A stretch of DNA of 64,000 bases, taken from contig NZ_FOWK01000010.1 of NCBI RefSeq assembly GCF_900115435.1, positions 1 to 64,000 on the forward strand. Direction: 5' to 3'. Position 1 is the stretch's first letter; the number at the start of each line of letters is the position of its first letter. Below are positions 26,277 through 35,564 of the stretch, piece after piece. The notes under the pieces were generated by a model, which was not told the DNA's origin, did no database searches, and was given only the letters and a program-made list of their open reading frames with translations. This DNA is from Prevotella sp. tf2-5 (GTDB lineage: Bacteria > Bacteroidota > Bacteroidia > Bacteroidales > Bacteroidaceae). Both the position numbers and the translations under genes were made by a program.

Positions 26277-28927
26277 TACTTAAACAGGTTGGCAACTGTG
26301 GCAGCCATCGTAGCCAGACTGGCTCCTGATGTCGCCATGGCCATCTTTTCTGCCATCGTCATCTTACCCTGTGCCTTGCTGGGGACGATAATCTCACAGC
26401 CAGGTTCTATCTTTACCTTGGCTCCAGCCCGGGCTATCATACCGTTCATGTAGATGATATAGGTATGTTTCTTACGGGCACTCTTACTATAGCCTCCAGC
26501 CTGATCGATGTAGTAGCTGAGTTTCTTACCCTTCTTATAGCCTACCGTGTTAGGATGGAGGACGGCACCGTTGATTCTGATGGTTCCGTTATACTGTGGT
26601 ACAAAAATCCTGTCGCCTTCCCGCAGCAGGATGTCTTCCTCGCCACCAGGATGTGCCAGTGCCTTGTCCAGCTCGATACCAACGGGGTAGATGTCGGGAA
26701 TCTGGAACTTCTCCAGTTCACTGGCACTTTGTTTCTCTGCCAACTGGGCAATAGCCATGGCATTGCTACTTCCCAATGCCGTCTCCATCAGGTTGTTCTG
26801 TTGTTCACGACGTGCCATCCGATAGGCTTCTTCCAGTTTGTGACGCTCTTCCTCATTGACTCTCCGTTCCAGACGGGCTCCCTTGACATAGGCATATTGG
26901 TTGGGACCTCCTGCCATCTTGAGGACATCACTCAGGCGCGTCTCCCGCTTCGAGAGGGAATAGATACCAGAGAACATAACCTCTCCTGATACAGTCACAT
27001 TCTGTTGGACGCTATAGCCGGCACTCTGATGGACGAATACCTCATCGAAGGGCTGTAATACGAATCCGGGTTCTCCGTCAATGAAAAGTCCGTCCTTCAG
27101 TGCGAAGGAATAGGTACGGGAAATCATAGAGTCTACCCGTTCACTGGCGGGATTGACCATCCGTCGTGCCACCTCTACCTTACTGGTGGATGCGGAGTTC
27201 TTCAGTCCGCCAGCCTGTAGGATGAGGTCTTCAATCGTGGTATTCTCAGAGAAGGTATAGGTTCCGGGGAACTGCACCTCTCCCAGGATGGTCAATGTCT
27301 CTTTCTCCTGGATGTCGGTACGGGTAGGAACGAAGAGGACATCCTCACTCTGCAGGGTGACATCAGGGACGGTCTCGTTCATGATGCCCTCGATATCCAC
27401 GGCAATGGTCGTCAGTTTCCTGTCGGCTTTCATGCGCTGGATGATACCATGTCGGGCAAAAGCATATTCCGTGACACCTGAGGCAGCCTCTATCACGGTA
27501 CGTACACTGTTGATCTGTTCTCCTATCTGGTACATACCAGGACGGAAGACGGCACCCTTGACTTCCACCATATTCTCATAACGGGGAATGATGGAGTCGA
27601 CAGTGACAGAGTCATTGTCGTACAAACGGAAAGAGTTGGCATCAAACTCCTCGACGTTGAACACGTTGTATTTGCCTGCTGCCTTCCGATAGACACGGGT
27701 GTATTTGGTAAAGGCATCACCGGTATAGCCTCCGGAATAGCGGAGGAGGGTAGCGAGCGACTCGTTTGCCTTCATCTCATACCACATAGGACGTTTTACC
27801 TTACCGTCAATATTCACCAGGTTGTCGTAGGTACCTACCTGTATGATGTCATTGTCGGCCAAGCGGACATTACCCGTCAGTTTGCCATTGAGCATATAGT
27901 CATAGACATCGACGACACTCAACAGTCTGCCACCACGGAACACCTTGATGTTACGGAGGGTACCCAGATCGCTGATACCACCAGCCATGTGCAGGGCATG
28001 GAATACCGTAGCAAAGGCAGAGAGCGTATAACTGCCCGGTTTTCTGGCCTCACCCATCACATGTACTGTAATGGTACGCGTCTGTCCTAGGGTCATCTGG
28101 ATCTGAGAATCCTGATAGAAGGATCCCAACCGGTTCCTCAGCCGTTGCTTCGCCTGTGCCACCGTCAATCCGCTGAGTTCGATGACACCGCCATTCTCTA
28201 CCGTGATGGTACCGTCAGGGGAAATCGTGGTACTGATATTGTCACGGGAAGCTCCCCATACATCGATATTGACGATATCACCAGGTCCCAGCACATAACT
28301 CTGGGGAGTGGCGATGTTCATCTCCGGTTCAAATGTCAGGTCCCTGCGGTTAAAGATATCCCGTCCGAAGACCTTTTTCTTGTTTTTCTTAGTCTTATAC
28401 CGTTCCAGTTCGTTCTGCAAGTGTTTGACCAACTGGGCAGTATCCTGAGGTATCCACGCATCCAGCTCCTCCTCCAGTTCTATGTAATCAGGATCATTGG
28501 CATCATAGGTGCGGTTGTTACGATAACCGGTGATGCGCCCTTGGGCATACTCCCCGGCATACCTCTCATTTTCCAGGTAGTCATCATAATCCATGTCGGA
28601 CTTCTTTTGGGGAGACTGTCCTGATTCCAAACGGCTGATACCGTTATTGGTACGCATACGGTCCTTGTTGTCAGCATTACCTACCGTCATGTCAGAGAAG
28701 GTGGAACCTTTCCGCATGTCGTTATACATCCTGCGGACTTTGCGGATCTGTGCTGCTGTTACTCCTCTCTGGAGCAGACGTGACACAATTTGAGACTGGG
28801 AGGTTCCCTTCTCACGTTCTTGCATGACATATTGGAGTACTTGGTTGTCGGTCATACCAGATTGTGCCCATCCTATGGAAGTTGCCAGGGTGAGACACAT
28901 GAGGATAATGAATGTCCGTTTCATCAT
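26276..28927 (-). CDS. Wza-like polysaccharide export protein with several SLBB domains
   Basis: 883 residues, much longer than Wza (about 380). Signal peptide (ends IGWAQ, no lipobox), a helical linker to about 210, the export domain YVLGPGDIVNIDVWG, then several SLBB units recognisable by ILGEVQFPGTYTF, VKGAVFRPGMYQI, VSGEVMFSGIYSL and INGAVLHPN, and a C-terminal hydrophobic end. It forms the outer-membrane export channel with the Wzz-like protein. It is the first gene of the operon. Confidence 0.92.
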   Translation of the reverse strand: MMKRTFIILMCLTLATSIGWAQSGMTDNQVLQYVMQEREKGTSQSQIVSRLLQRGVTAAQIRKVRRMYNDMRKGSTFSDMTVGNADNKDRMRTNNGISRLESGQSPQKKSDMDYDDYLENERYAGEYAQGRITGYRNNRTYDANDPDYIELEEELDAWIPQDTAQLVKHLQNELERYKTKKNKKKVFGRDIFNRRDLTFEPEMNIATPQSYVLGPGDIVNIDVWGASRDNISTTISPDGTITVENGGVIELSGLTVAQAKQRLRNRLGSFYQDSQIQMTLGQTRTITVHVMGEARKPGSYTLSAFATVFHALHMAGGISDLGTLRNIKVFRGGRLLSVVDVYDYMLNGKLTGNVRLADNDIIQVGTYDNLVNIDGKVKRPMWYEMKANESLATLLRYSGGYTGDAFTKYTRVYRKAAGKYNVFNVEEFDANSFRLYDNDSVTVDSIIPRYENMVEVKGAVFRPGMYQIGEQINSVRTVIEAASGVTEYAFARHGIIQRMKADRKLTTIAVDIEGIMNETVPDVTLQSEDVLFVPTRTDIQEKETLTILGEVQFPGTYTFSENTTIEDLILQAGGLKNSASTSKVEVARRMVNPASERVDSMISRTYSFALKDGLFIDGEPGFVLQPFDEVFVHQSAGYSVQQNVTVSGEVMFSGIYSLSKRETRLSDVLKMAGGPNQYAYVKGARLERRVNEEERHKLEEAYRMARREQQNNLMETALGSSNAMAIAQLAEKQSASELEKFQIPDIYPVGIELDKALAHPGGEEDILLREGDRIFVPQYNGTIRINGAVLHPNTVGYKKGKKLSYYIDQAGGYSKSARKKHTYIIYMNGMIARAGAKVKIEPGCEIIVPSKAQGKMTMAEKMAMATSGASLATMAATVANLFK

Positions 28928-28979
28928 AATCAGTGCTAAAATTATTATATAATAACACGCAAAGGTGTGAATTATTGCG

Positions 28980-28987
28980 CAAATTTA
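28980..28987 (-). promoter_or_regulatory. Possible -7 box of the polysaccharide operon
   Basis: TAAATTTG on the minus strand, 53 nt upstream of the first gene. No clear TTTG lies 20 bp further up, so it is weak. No UpxY-type antiterminator gene is present. Confidence 0.35.
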
Positions 28988-29030
28988 CACAATTTTTAGG
29001 AAATAACATGGGAGAATGGAGAATTTTGTG

Positions 29031-29038
29031 TATCTTTG
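29031..29038 (+). promoter_or_regulatory. -7 box of ssrA
   Basis: TATCTTTG followed by CA, about 26 nt before the mature 5' end of tmRNA. The -33 element is not obvious. Confidence 0.55.
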
Positions 29039-29063
29039 CATCCGATTACAGTATCACAATCTT

Positions 29064-29462
29064 GGGGTTGACTGGATTTGACAGCGGGCTGAGATGGTAC
29101 GTAAGCATGCGGAGTGACGGCTGTATACTCCATAATCCATTCGGTCGGAAAATTAATTGGCGAAACAAAGTACGCTCTCGCTGCCTAAACGAAGTACAGT
29201 AGTTTACTGGCTTTATCCCCTCACTAGGTGAAGGGACGAGACATCGCTCTTCTGGATGTTGTTCCGAATCAGGAAGGTACAGCGGTGCAGGAAAATCGGG
29301 AATAGTCTCTTGGAAGCCTCGGCTGGGGGATGAAAACTTAGAGGATAAGGTTGCGGTTGGTGGTCCAGGTCTTGCCGCATCACGAAAATGAAGGCTGGAA
29401 TAAGCATGTAGAAAGCGTATGGTTTCCCTGTTTGGACGAGGGTTCGACTCCCTCCAGCTCCA
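29064..29462 (+). ncRNA. ssrA: Transfer-messenger RNA
   Basis: The 5' end GGGGTTGACTGGATTTGACA and 3' end GGTTCGACTCCCTCCAGCTCC are the standard tmRNA termini; GGGGTTG pairs with CAGCTCC to make the acceptor stem. The tag frame at 29159-29188 reads GETKYALAA followed by TAA, which fits the Bacteroidota tag. It rescues stalled ribosomes with SmpB. The genomic sequence after the discriminator is CTA, not CCA. Confidence 0.97.
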
Positions 29463-29561
29463 CTATGTTACGCAGGAAGAACTCTCACCCTCGTGAGGGT
29501 TCTTTTAGTCGCTACGCTTTGTAAAAGCGACTTTGTCGATGACGACTCCCTCCAGCTCCAC
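29445..29561 (+). repeat. Direct repeat of the ssrA 3' end (att-like scar)
   Basis: The 19-mer CGACTCCCTCCAGCTCCAC occurs at 29445-29463 (end of ssrA) and again at 29543-29561. The second copy is followed by CA, giving a complete CCA end. Between them lie 79 bp with two hairpins. Integrative elements often use the ssrA 3' end, so this may be what remains after loss of one. Confidence 0.6.
29478..29506 (+). terminator. Terminator after ssrA
   Basis: AGAACTCTCAC, loop CCTC, GTGAGGGTTCT, then TTT. A second hairpin (AGTCGCT/AGCGACT) follows at about 29507-29533. Confidence 0.7.
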
Positions 29562-29565
29562 CAAA

Positions 29566-29595
29566 AATAAAGGCTCCTGCAAGGGAGCCTTTATT
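29566..29595. terminator. Bidirectional terminator between ssrA and the lipoprotein operon
   Basis: AATAAAGGCTCC and GGAGCCTTTATT form a perfect 12-bp stem with a 6-nt loop and A/T-rich flanks on both sides. Confidence 0.8.
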
Positions 29596-29602
29596 GATTT
29601 TA

Positions 29603-31090
29603 CTATTTTTCGTTGATGTCCTTCCAGTAGGGATAGACCTTGTATTCGTTGAGAGGAAGTTTGTCTAGATAGTCGGCAGCCTCCCATTTCGTGAGTGTCT
29701 TGCCATTGAGCTTGCTCTCTGTGATTTCTCCGTCCAAATCCTTCATCGAGAAGCGTTCCACCACCTGACTGCCCTTGATGGCATAGAGCTTGGTGGTTCT
29801 GAAGCTACCGTCTTCACTGGTTATCTTCACATATCCCTTGCCATTACCCTGGTAGAAGGCAATACCCGTCTTGTCGTCCTCTATAGCAACCAGTTGGGGT
29901 TTCCCGTCCTTGAAGGTGAAGACAGCTCCATGATTGTCGTCATCAGAACGCATCCATATCTCCTCGATATTGTCTTCGTCGAGATAGAGGAACTGGTACT
30001 TGTCTAACGAACCTTTCGAACTGCTGGCGAAGAGTTTCTTCAACTGGGCGATGTCCTTCTTCCAGAGCGGTGTCGACTCATCGATCAAACGGTGGTAGCA
30101 CTCATACTCTGTCTGGGTGAGCTGACCGTCACGAACACGGAAGATACCGACGGTAGAACTCTCTGGGGCACCGTGCTCATAGCAGAGCTCCAGACCGTCA
30201 GGACCCTCGAAGGCAGCACAGATACTGGTGGGACAGTATTCACCACCGTCATCGGCATTCCATGTGCAGTAGCCTCCCTCCGTCTCGTAGTAGCCTAACT
30301 CCTCGAAGGCATAGACCTTATCACCGTCAGCAACGATCTCCAGAGCCAGTGCCTTCTTATAGTCACGGTCCTTGTCCTTGGGGGCATTCTTGAACTCGCC
30401 ATTGAACTGGATGAAGCCCTGTGTATAGCGACCGTCAATCGTCGAGCAGATCATGGAGCGACCAGCCTTCATACCGTATTTCTCCTCCATCTGTTTGATG
30501 ACAGCCTTAGGCATGGGCTTCACGTTCTTCGGAATCTCTATCTTCAGCACCTTACGTGTCTTCAGGTAGTCCTGATGGACGATGATATAGAACTCACCAT
30601 ATTCGTAATCGCGCTTGGGCGCATCCTTCGGATTGACGAGGGCATACTTCAGACCAGGGGAGGGGATAGCGGGGCGACTGTGCAGTTCACCGCCATACAT
30701 CACCTCTCCGTCGGGATTCTTAAGCAGTTCACCGATATATTTGATGTCCACCCATTTGTTGTCGTCCACCAGCATCTTCGTATAGCCTGCGGCATTACGG
30801 CGTGACATCTCCTGCAGTGACCAACTGGCATACATGCCGTCGAAGTACTCGGCATTGTCCTTGTCCTTCTTCGGTTCCTCCACGCCTGTCCAGTAGATAG
30901 TCTGCATATAGGAGGGATTCATATAATAGAGGAACATGGGCAGGGGTGTGGTGTCCTGTTGTTCCACACTGGCAGCAGAGTCGCTGACGGCTGTGGAGTC
31001 GGCATCTGTCTCACCGGCAGCCTGTCCCTTGTTCTTGCAGCTGATCATAGCAACTGCTACGCAAAAAGCGAATAATACAATTTTTCTCAT
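29603..31090 (-). CDS. Large lipoprotein of unknown function, last gene of the TMEM43/kinase operon
   Basis: 495 residues. The signal peptide ends with MISC, a lipobox, followed by a Ser/Ala/Asp-rich linker (about 20-50). The rest is acidic and mixed alpha/beta, with Tyr/Trp-rich segments such as YYMNPSYMQTIYWTG and repeated beta-like units near the C-terminus (EEIWMRSDDDNHGAVFTF). I do not recognise a family. It lies 58 nt after the kinase lipoprotein gene and ends at a strong terminator. Confidence 0.8.
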   Translation of the reverse strand: MRKIVLFAFCVAVAMISCKNKGQAAGETDADSTAVSDSAASVEQQDTTPLPMFLYYMNPSYMQTIYWTGVEEPKKDKDNAEYFDGMYASWSLQEMSRRNAAGYTKMLVDDNKWVDIKYIGELLKNPDGEVMYGGELHSRPAIPSPGLKYALVNPKDAPKRDYEYGEFYIIVHQDYLKTRKVLKIEIPKNVKPMPKAVIKQMEEKYGMKAGRSMICSTIDGRYTQGFIQFNGEFKNAPKDKDRDYKKALALEIVADGDKVYAFEELGYYETEGGYCTWNADDGGEYCPTSICAAFEGPDGLELCYEHGAPESSTVGIFRVRDGQLTQTEYECYHRLIDESTPLWKKDIAQLKKLFASSSKGSLDKYQFLYLDEDNIEEIWMRSDDDNHGAVFTFKDGKPQLVAIEDDKTGIAFYQGNGKGYVKITSEDGSFRTTKLYAIKGSQVVERFSMKDLDGEITESKLNGKTLTKWEAADYLDKLPLNEYKVYPYWKDINEK

Positions 31091-31148
31091 AGTCTATAGG
31101 CTTTCAGTTCCTAATTGTGGAGATTGCTCCCACAACTCCTCAGATATC

Positions 31149-32090
31149 TTATCTTGCCATCTCACGTATTCTTCTGTCAATCTCCTGGGCCAGTGCTCGA
31201 TTGGAATCTGACAGTCCCTTAATTGATAGTATGTCTCCCTTGATATAGGCAAGCTGATGTGGTGTAAGGTCTCCTTTGTCAATTTCATCACGAAGTACAT
31301 TGAAAAGATAAGTGATGTCGTCCTGGCTGACGTGGAAGTTCCACTTGCATGCCTCGTCGATGGTGACGGGTTTGGCATGTACGTTGTCGCTCTTGTCGAA
31401 GCAGAAATACTCTACCTCGGGGAAGTTCTGCTTCATCAGCTCCATCTTATGGATATTGTTGCCAAACGACTCTATCATATAGGGGATATGAATGAAACGT
31501 CCGTTCTTCTTGCCCCTTTCCACAGAGTTCTTGAAACAGTTGCGGATGGTGTTGTAGACGGCAATAAGCCGTATCTCTTTCATCCCGTAACGCTCTGCCT
31601 TCTTGATGGCGCCAGCCAGTTTCTTGTAAGAGTTGAAAGCAGCGTCATATACCAGTCCTGTCTCAGAGAAGTCCATCTCCTTGGCAGCAGTACTCTTGCC
31701 ACTTGCTGAAGGACCTGTGAAGATGACAAACTGTGTCTTGCCGGCATCTACGGCACGCTGGAGCATCACACTATAGAGTGAGTCCACCAGGTATCTCTCC
31801 GCATCGCGGTAATAGACGGTGTTGGAACCACCGTCATAGCCGATGGGCTTGAACAACAGACGCATCTCGTCAGGGTCAATCTTGTTACCTGCCGTCACGA
31901 GGTACTTGTCGATGAGCTCCGTGGTGTGAGCCATCGCCCAGGCTTTCGCCTCCTCATTGATGAGCATGGGCTGTGACGCCTCTGTTGATGACGTTGCTTT
32001 CTGTTGGGTCTTACATCCTGTAAAAACCGTAAAAGTGGTTGCCATCATGACGATGGCAGCCACTTTTGTTATCTGAAACTTGATGTTCAT
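31149..32090 (-). CDS. Lipoprotein with a zeta-toxin-like P-loop kinase domain
   Basis: 313 residues. The signal peptide ends in FTGC (C26). After an N-terminal helical part comes a kinase: FTGPSASGKST is the Walker A site (K132), VYDAAF has the Asp expected near the catalytic base, and VERG..GRF supplies two arginines in the positions used by zeta/PezT kinases. Residues 40-300 align along their length with the C-terminal half of the next protein. Zeta toxins phosphorylate UDP-N-acetyl-sugars in the cytoplasm; a lipid-anchored exported version is unexpected. No antitoxin gene is adjacent. Confidence 0.78.
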   Translation of the reverse strand: MNIKFQITKVAAIVMMATTFTVFTGCKTQQKATSSTEASQPMLINEEAKAWAMAHTTELIDKYLVTAGNKIDPDEMRLLFKPIGYDGGSNTVYYRDAERYLVDSLYSVMLQRAVDAGKTQFVIFTGPSASGKSTAAKEMDFSETGLVYDAAFNSYKKLAGAIKKAERYGMKEIRLIAVYNTIRNCFKNSVERGKKNGRFIHIPYMIESFGNNIHKMELMKQNFPEVEYFCFDKSDNVHAKPVTIDEACKWNFHVSQDDITYLFNVLRDEIDKGDLTPHQLAYIKGDILSIKGLSDSNRALAQEIDRRIREMAR

Positions 32091-32092
32091 CT

Positions 32093-34000
32093 TTAATTTC
32101 TGTAATTGTGGAGTAATTCCTCTACACGCTTATTGATTTCCTCTGCCAGCTTCTTGTTTCTTGAGCTCAGGTTAGGAATGGAAGAGAGGTCGCCGACGAG
32201 AGAGGGAAGCTGCTGCTCCCAGAGCTCTCCGCTGTTGACAACATCAAGCAGGACAGACAGCATCTGGTTGACTTCCTCTTCCGATACGTCATAGTCCCAT
32301 TTCTTGGCATCCTCAACACTCACCTTCACAGGACCGTTGTTGCCCTCGCATGTAACAGGGATAATGGTAATCTCAGGATGCTGTTTCTGCAACCACTCAA
32401 TCTTACCCTTGTTATCCTCGAAAGACTGGTACATATAGTCGATGGTGCAGAAACGGTTGGTGTTCTGACCACGGTTGATGGAGTTCTTGAAACATGTCAG
32501 GATGTCGTTATAGACCAGCATGACGGTGATCTTATCAAGACCTTTCGCCTTGGCACGCTGGATGACATTCTCCAGACGCTGGGTACCGCCAGAGAGTGCG
32601 GCGTCATAAACCAATCCCTCGTTCTTGAGGTTCAGTTTACGGGCGGCAGTACTCTTGCCACTGGCTGGAGCACCGGTGATGATGGTCATGGTGTTCTTGC
32701 CAGCACGTGCCGCTCTGTCGAGCATGACGGTATATAACTCGTCAACCACCATTTTCTCTGCGTCACGATAGGCTGTGACATTACCACCATAGTAACCGAT
32801 AGGCTGGAATACCTGACGGAACTCATCGGGATCAAGCTTGTTACCGGCGGTGGCAAGATACTTGTCGATAAGCAACTGTGTACGGGGCTTTGCCCATGCG
32901 GTGGCATCTGCGTTCAGCAGGGTAGGCTGGGGAGCCTCGATGGTATAACGGGAAGGATACTTGTTGATGCGGTTGTGACGACGGATGTCCATCAGCTTAT
33001 CCATGAAGAAATAGCTGTCGCCAGGCATCTGATAGCGGGCGTTACCGTTAGGATCCGGCTTGAAGAGCATCTCCGACATCTCCCCCTTGTCGATGAAGGT
33101 CACCCATCCACGGGGAGAGAGGTGATAGGCGTTGTCGCCGAGGACAGCCTGTACAAGACAGTTGGTGTCCCACATACGCTGACCAGTGTCACAGGTGTAG
33201 TTGGTATACACTGCCTTGATGGGGTTCCAGTCTGTATAGGAGAGGTCTGCTACCACGTCCTGTGGCAGATAGTTCATCTTGTCACCGATGTTACTGGGTG
33301 ACATGATAAGGTCAACTTTCTCAGGGAGCTTGCTGTAGAAAATAGCCGACTGCTTGGAGGCGGCACGCATGTTGTAACCGCTGAGGCTGTCACCAGCCTC
33401 GAAACGTCCTGACTGGATGTACACTGCCTTCACCTTCTGCTTGAAGAGCTCCAGACCACTGAGGTTGGAATACTCGTCACCGCCAGACTCAAAGAGCTGG
33501 GAGAGGGTTGTGGCGAAGCCGATGGCGACAATCACGATGGAGTTGTCCTCAGCTTTGCTGAGCAGTCTACGATAGAGCTTATAGCCGTCAGGCAGTTTCT
33601 TGGTGTCAAGGGTACGCTTGAAGAGGGGGTTGCCCTGTGCGTCCTTGAGGTCGCAGATACCATTATAAGGGATAAAGCAACGAGGGTTCTTCACACCGTT
33701 GCGCTCCAGTCCTACAGGGATGTCGGGGTGTCCGTAATAGTTGTTGAAGATATCCACGATACCTGCGTTCTTGTCACCCTCACGGTCAACGATGATACCT
33801 TTCAGGTCTACCAGTCCGTCATCAATATAATGATGGAGCATCATCAGGGCGAAGAGGTCGTCCGTAGAACTTCCGAAGTCGGAGTCCAGAATCATCTGGA
33901 TAGGCTGTGCCTTCTTCTGTTGCTGGCAGTCAGCAGACTGAGCCTGTATGCCCACGAAGGCACACAGACTCAGGATGATGGATAATGTGATTTTTCTCAT
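32093..34000 (-). CDS. Exported fusion of a nucleoside-hydrolase-like domain and a zeta-toxin-like kinase
   Basis: 635 residues. Signal peptide ends near IQAQ (residue 21). The first domain (about 33-345) resembles inosine-uridine nucleoside hydrolases: MILDSDFGSSTDD replaces the usual DxDPGxDD metal site with a two-residue insertion, and IVAIGFATTLSQL and the late WDTNCL segment fit that fold. The second domain (about 360-630) is a P-loop kinase with TGAPASGKST (K449), VYDAAL, INRG and NRF, paralogous to the neighbouring lipoprotein. Its ATG overlaps the upstream stop as TAATG. Either domain may be catalytic or binding-only. Confidence 0.78.
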   Translation of the reverse strand: MRKITLSIILSLCAFVGIQAQSADCQQQKKAQPIQMILDSDFGSSTDDLFALMMLHHYIDDGLVDLKGIIVDREGDKNAGIVDIFNNYYGHPDIPVGLERNGVKNPRCFIPYNGICDLKDAQGNPLFKRTLDTKKLPDGYKLYRRLLSKAEDNSIVIVAIGFATTLSQLFESGGDEYSNLSGLELFKQKVKAVYIQSGRFEAGDSLSGYNMRAASKQSAIFYSKLPEKVDLIMSPSNIGDKMNYLPQDVVADLSYTDWNPIKAVYTNYTCDTGQRMWDTNCLVQAVLGDNAYHLSPRGWVTFIDKGEMSEMLFKPDPNGNARYQMPGDSYFFMDKLMDIRRHNRINKYPSRYTIEAPQPTLLNADATAWAKPRTQLLIDKYLATAGNKLDPDEFRQVFQPIGYYGGNVTAYRDAEKMVVDELYTVMLDRAARAGKNTMTIITGAPASGKSTAARKLNLKNEGLVYDAALSGGTQRLENVIQRAKAKGLDKITVMLVYNDILTCFKNSINRGQNTNRFCTIDYMYQSFEDNKGKIEWLQKQHPEITIIPVTCEGNNGPVKVSVEDAKKWDYDVSEEEVNQMLSVLLDVVNSGELWEQQLPSLVGDLSSIPNLSSRNKKLAEEINKRVEELLHNYRN

Positions 34001-35430
34001 TATGCCTCAGTATTATTAGTTGTAGTAGGTGCGGCGGGCTCTGCGGGAGCTACAGGAGCAGCTTGCGGAGCAGTCTTGTTACCAGCCTTGGCAGCCAGTT
34101 CCTTCAGTTTATCCTTACCCTTGAAGGCGAATACCCATACGAGGAAGGCACCGATAGCCAACAGGCAGATAGAGAGGAGAGGTCTGTAGAACAGCCATGC
34201 AAGGGCAATGATGATGAGTGACCAGAAGATACCCAGGATGGTGCATACGATATTGACACCGAAGCCGATGATGTTGGCAATGAAGGGAACGACCTTCAGG
34301 ATCATGGTCAGGAAACCGAAGATAGACTTGAAGGCGGAGATAACCAGCAGGATACCTACGATACGCAGGATCCAGGTCCATGTGGAGTTGGCGTCCTGGG
34401 CATCCTCGATGATCTCATCACCTGTCTTCTTACCCATCACGAGGGTCTCGAAACGCTTACCGTTCTTAGCCTTGAAGGGCTTGAAGGTGTCACCGTCAAC
34501 AACAGCCATCACTGTCACCTTGGCGGGAACGACTTTCTCGAAGGTCACGCGGACATCACCAACCTCAGGAGAGCCGGGAACACGTCCGAAGTAGAGGACG
34601 TTACCAGCCTGGTGGATATACTCCAGGTCTTTCTTGTTCTCAGCATTAGCCATAGCCTTGTTGATGGAGTCATTGACAGCCTGCAGAGAGTCTGCGACAG
34701 CCTTGGCGGAATCAGAGAGCACCACTGTCTGTGCGGGTTGTGCGGACTGAGCGGGTTGGGTAGGCTGCTTCACACCATAGAAACGCTCGTAAGCGGTCTT
34801 GGTAGCCTTGTCGAACTGTGTCAGCAGGTCCTCGCTGATGGCGAGATCCATTGCCTCCTTGGAGGAGATACTGTGGATGAGGCTCTCGCTGAGCTTATAA
34901 GCTCCCCAGCTAACGTTCTCTGCCCATTGCTCCTGGTCTTCATAAGTCGTCAGGACGGTGTTCAGCTTCTGATAAGCGGGATCCTTGAACTGTGCGGACT
35001 CTACTGGTCTGCTCACCCATTCTTTACTATAGGTGTAGGTCGTGGTGGTCACTTCCTTACCACCCAGTTTGTCCTCTTTCTCCTCAGAAGCGTGCTCTAT
35101 CCACTGGTAGTATTCTACTTTACGCTTCAAAGAGATAGCCTTGGCACCAATGCCGAACTGGTTGTCTGACAGTGAGTCTTCTGTGGTTGCCATAGCGGTA
35201 CCGCAGATCAGTTCACCGTCCAGTGAGGCGTCTTTCTTGTCTGGGTTAGGCATCTCTACATAGGCACTTCCTGCCTCCTCGAGCATCTTAGCCGTTTTCA
35301 CTGCACGTCCCTCATTCCACCACAGCAATGCTGTAGCGGCAATCAGCAAGACGAAGCCTGTACCAATACTCTTGAACGAGTTACCCACACGGGTTCCATA
35401 CCCTGTGGTTGTCACTTCTTGATAAGCCAT
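34000..35430 (-). CDS. TMEM43-family membrane protein
   Basis: 476 residues. One membrane helix near the N-terminus (about 24-40, FVLLIAATALLWWNEGRAV), a long extracytoplasmic region, and three to four helices near the C-terminus (about 350-435), followed by an Ala/Pro-rich tail. The N-terminal WWNEGRAVKTA segment and overall topology are those of the TMEM43 (LUMA) family, known as an inner nuclear membrane protein in animals and of unknown role in bacteria. It is the first gene of the four-gene operon. Confidence 0.8.
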   Translation of the reverse strand: MAYQEVTTTGYGTRVGNSFKSIGTGFVLLIAATALLWWNEGRAVKTAKMLEEAGSAYVEMPNPDKKDASLDGELICGTAMATTEDSLSDNQFGIGAKAISLKRKVEYYQWIEHASEEKEDKLGGKEVTTTTYTYSKEWVSRPVESAQFKDPAYQKLNTVLTTYEDQEQWAENVSWGAYKLSESLIHSISSKEAMDLAISEDLLTQFDKATKTAYERFYGVKQPTQPAQSAQPAQTVVLSDSAKAVADSLQAVNDSINKAMANAENKKDLEYIHQAGNVLYFGRVPGSPEVGDVRVTFEKVVPAKVTVMAVVDGDTFKPFKAKNGKRFETLVMGKKTGDEIIEDAQDANSTWTWILRIVGILLVISAFKSIFGFLTMILKVVPFIANIIGFGVNIVCTILGIFWSLIIIALAWLFYRPLLSICLLAIGAFLVWVFAFKGKDKLKELAAKAGNKTAPQAAPVAPAEPAAPTTTNNTEA

Positions 35431-35504
35431 AATACTTTCTCTTTTTTAATGAATTAATGATTTAGATATAATATTTAATGTTTAAAGTTTCGTCTATCTG
35501 ACTG

Positions 35505-35512
35505 CAAAAGTA
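35505..35512 (-). promoter_or_regulatory. -7 box of the TMEM43 operon
   Basis: TACTTTTG on the minus strand with a leader of about 68 nt; no good -33 box. Confidence 0.5.
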
Positions 35513-35564
35513 ATAAATTTTTCTTAACGATGGACTATTTTTTAACTAAAATGTTGTTTTGGTG

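Noticed and set aside
31149..34000. Zeta/epsilon toxin-antitoxin module
   Set aside because: Both kinase-domain proteins are exported and no antitoxin gene is adjacent.
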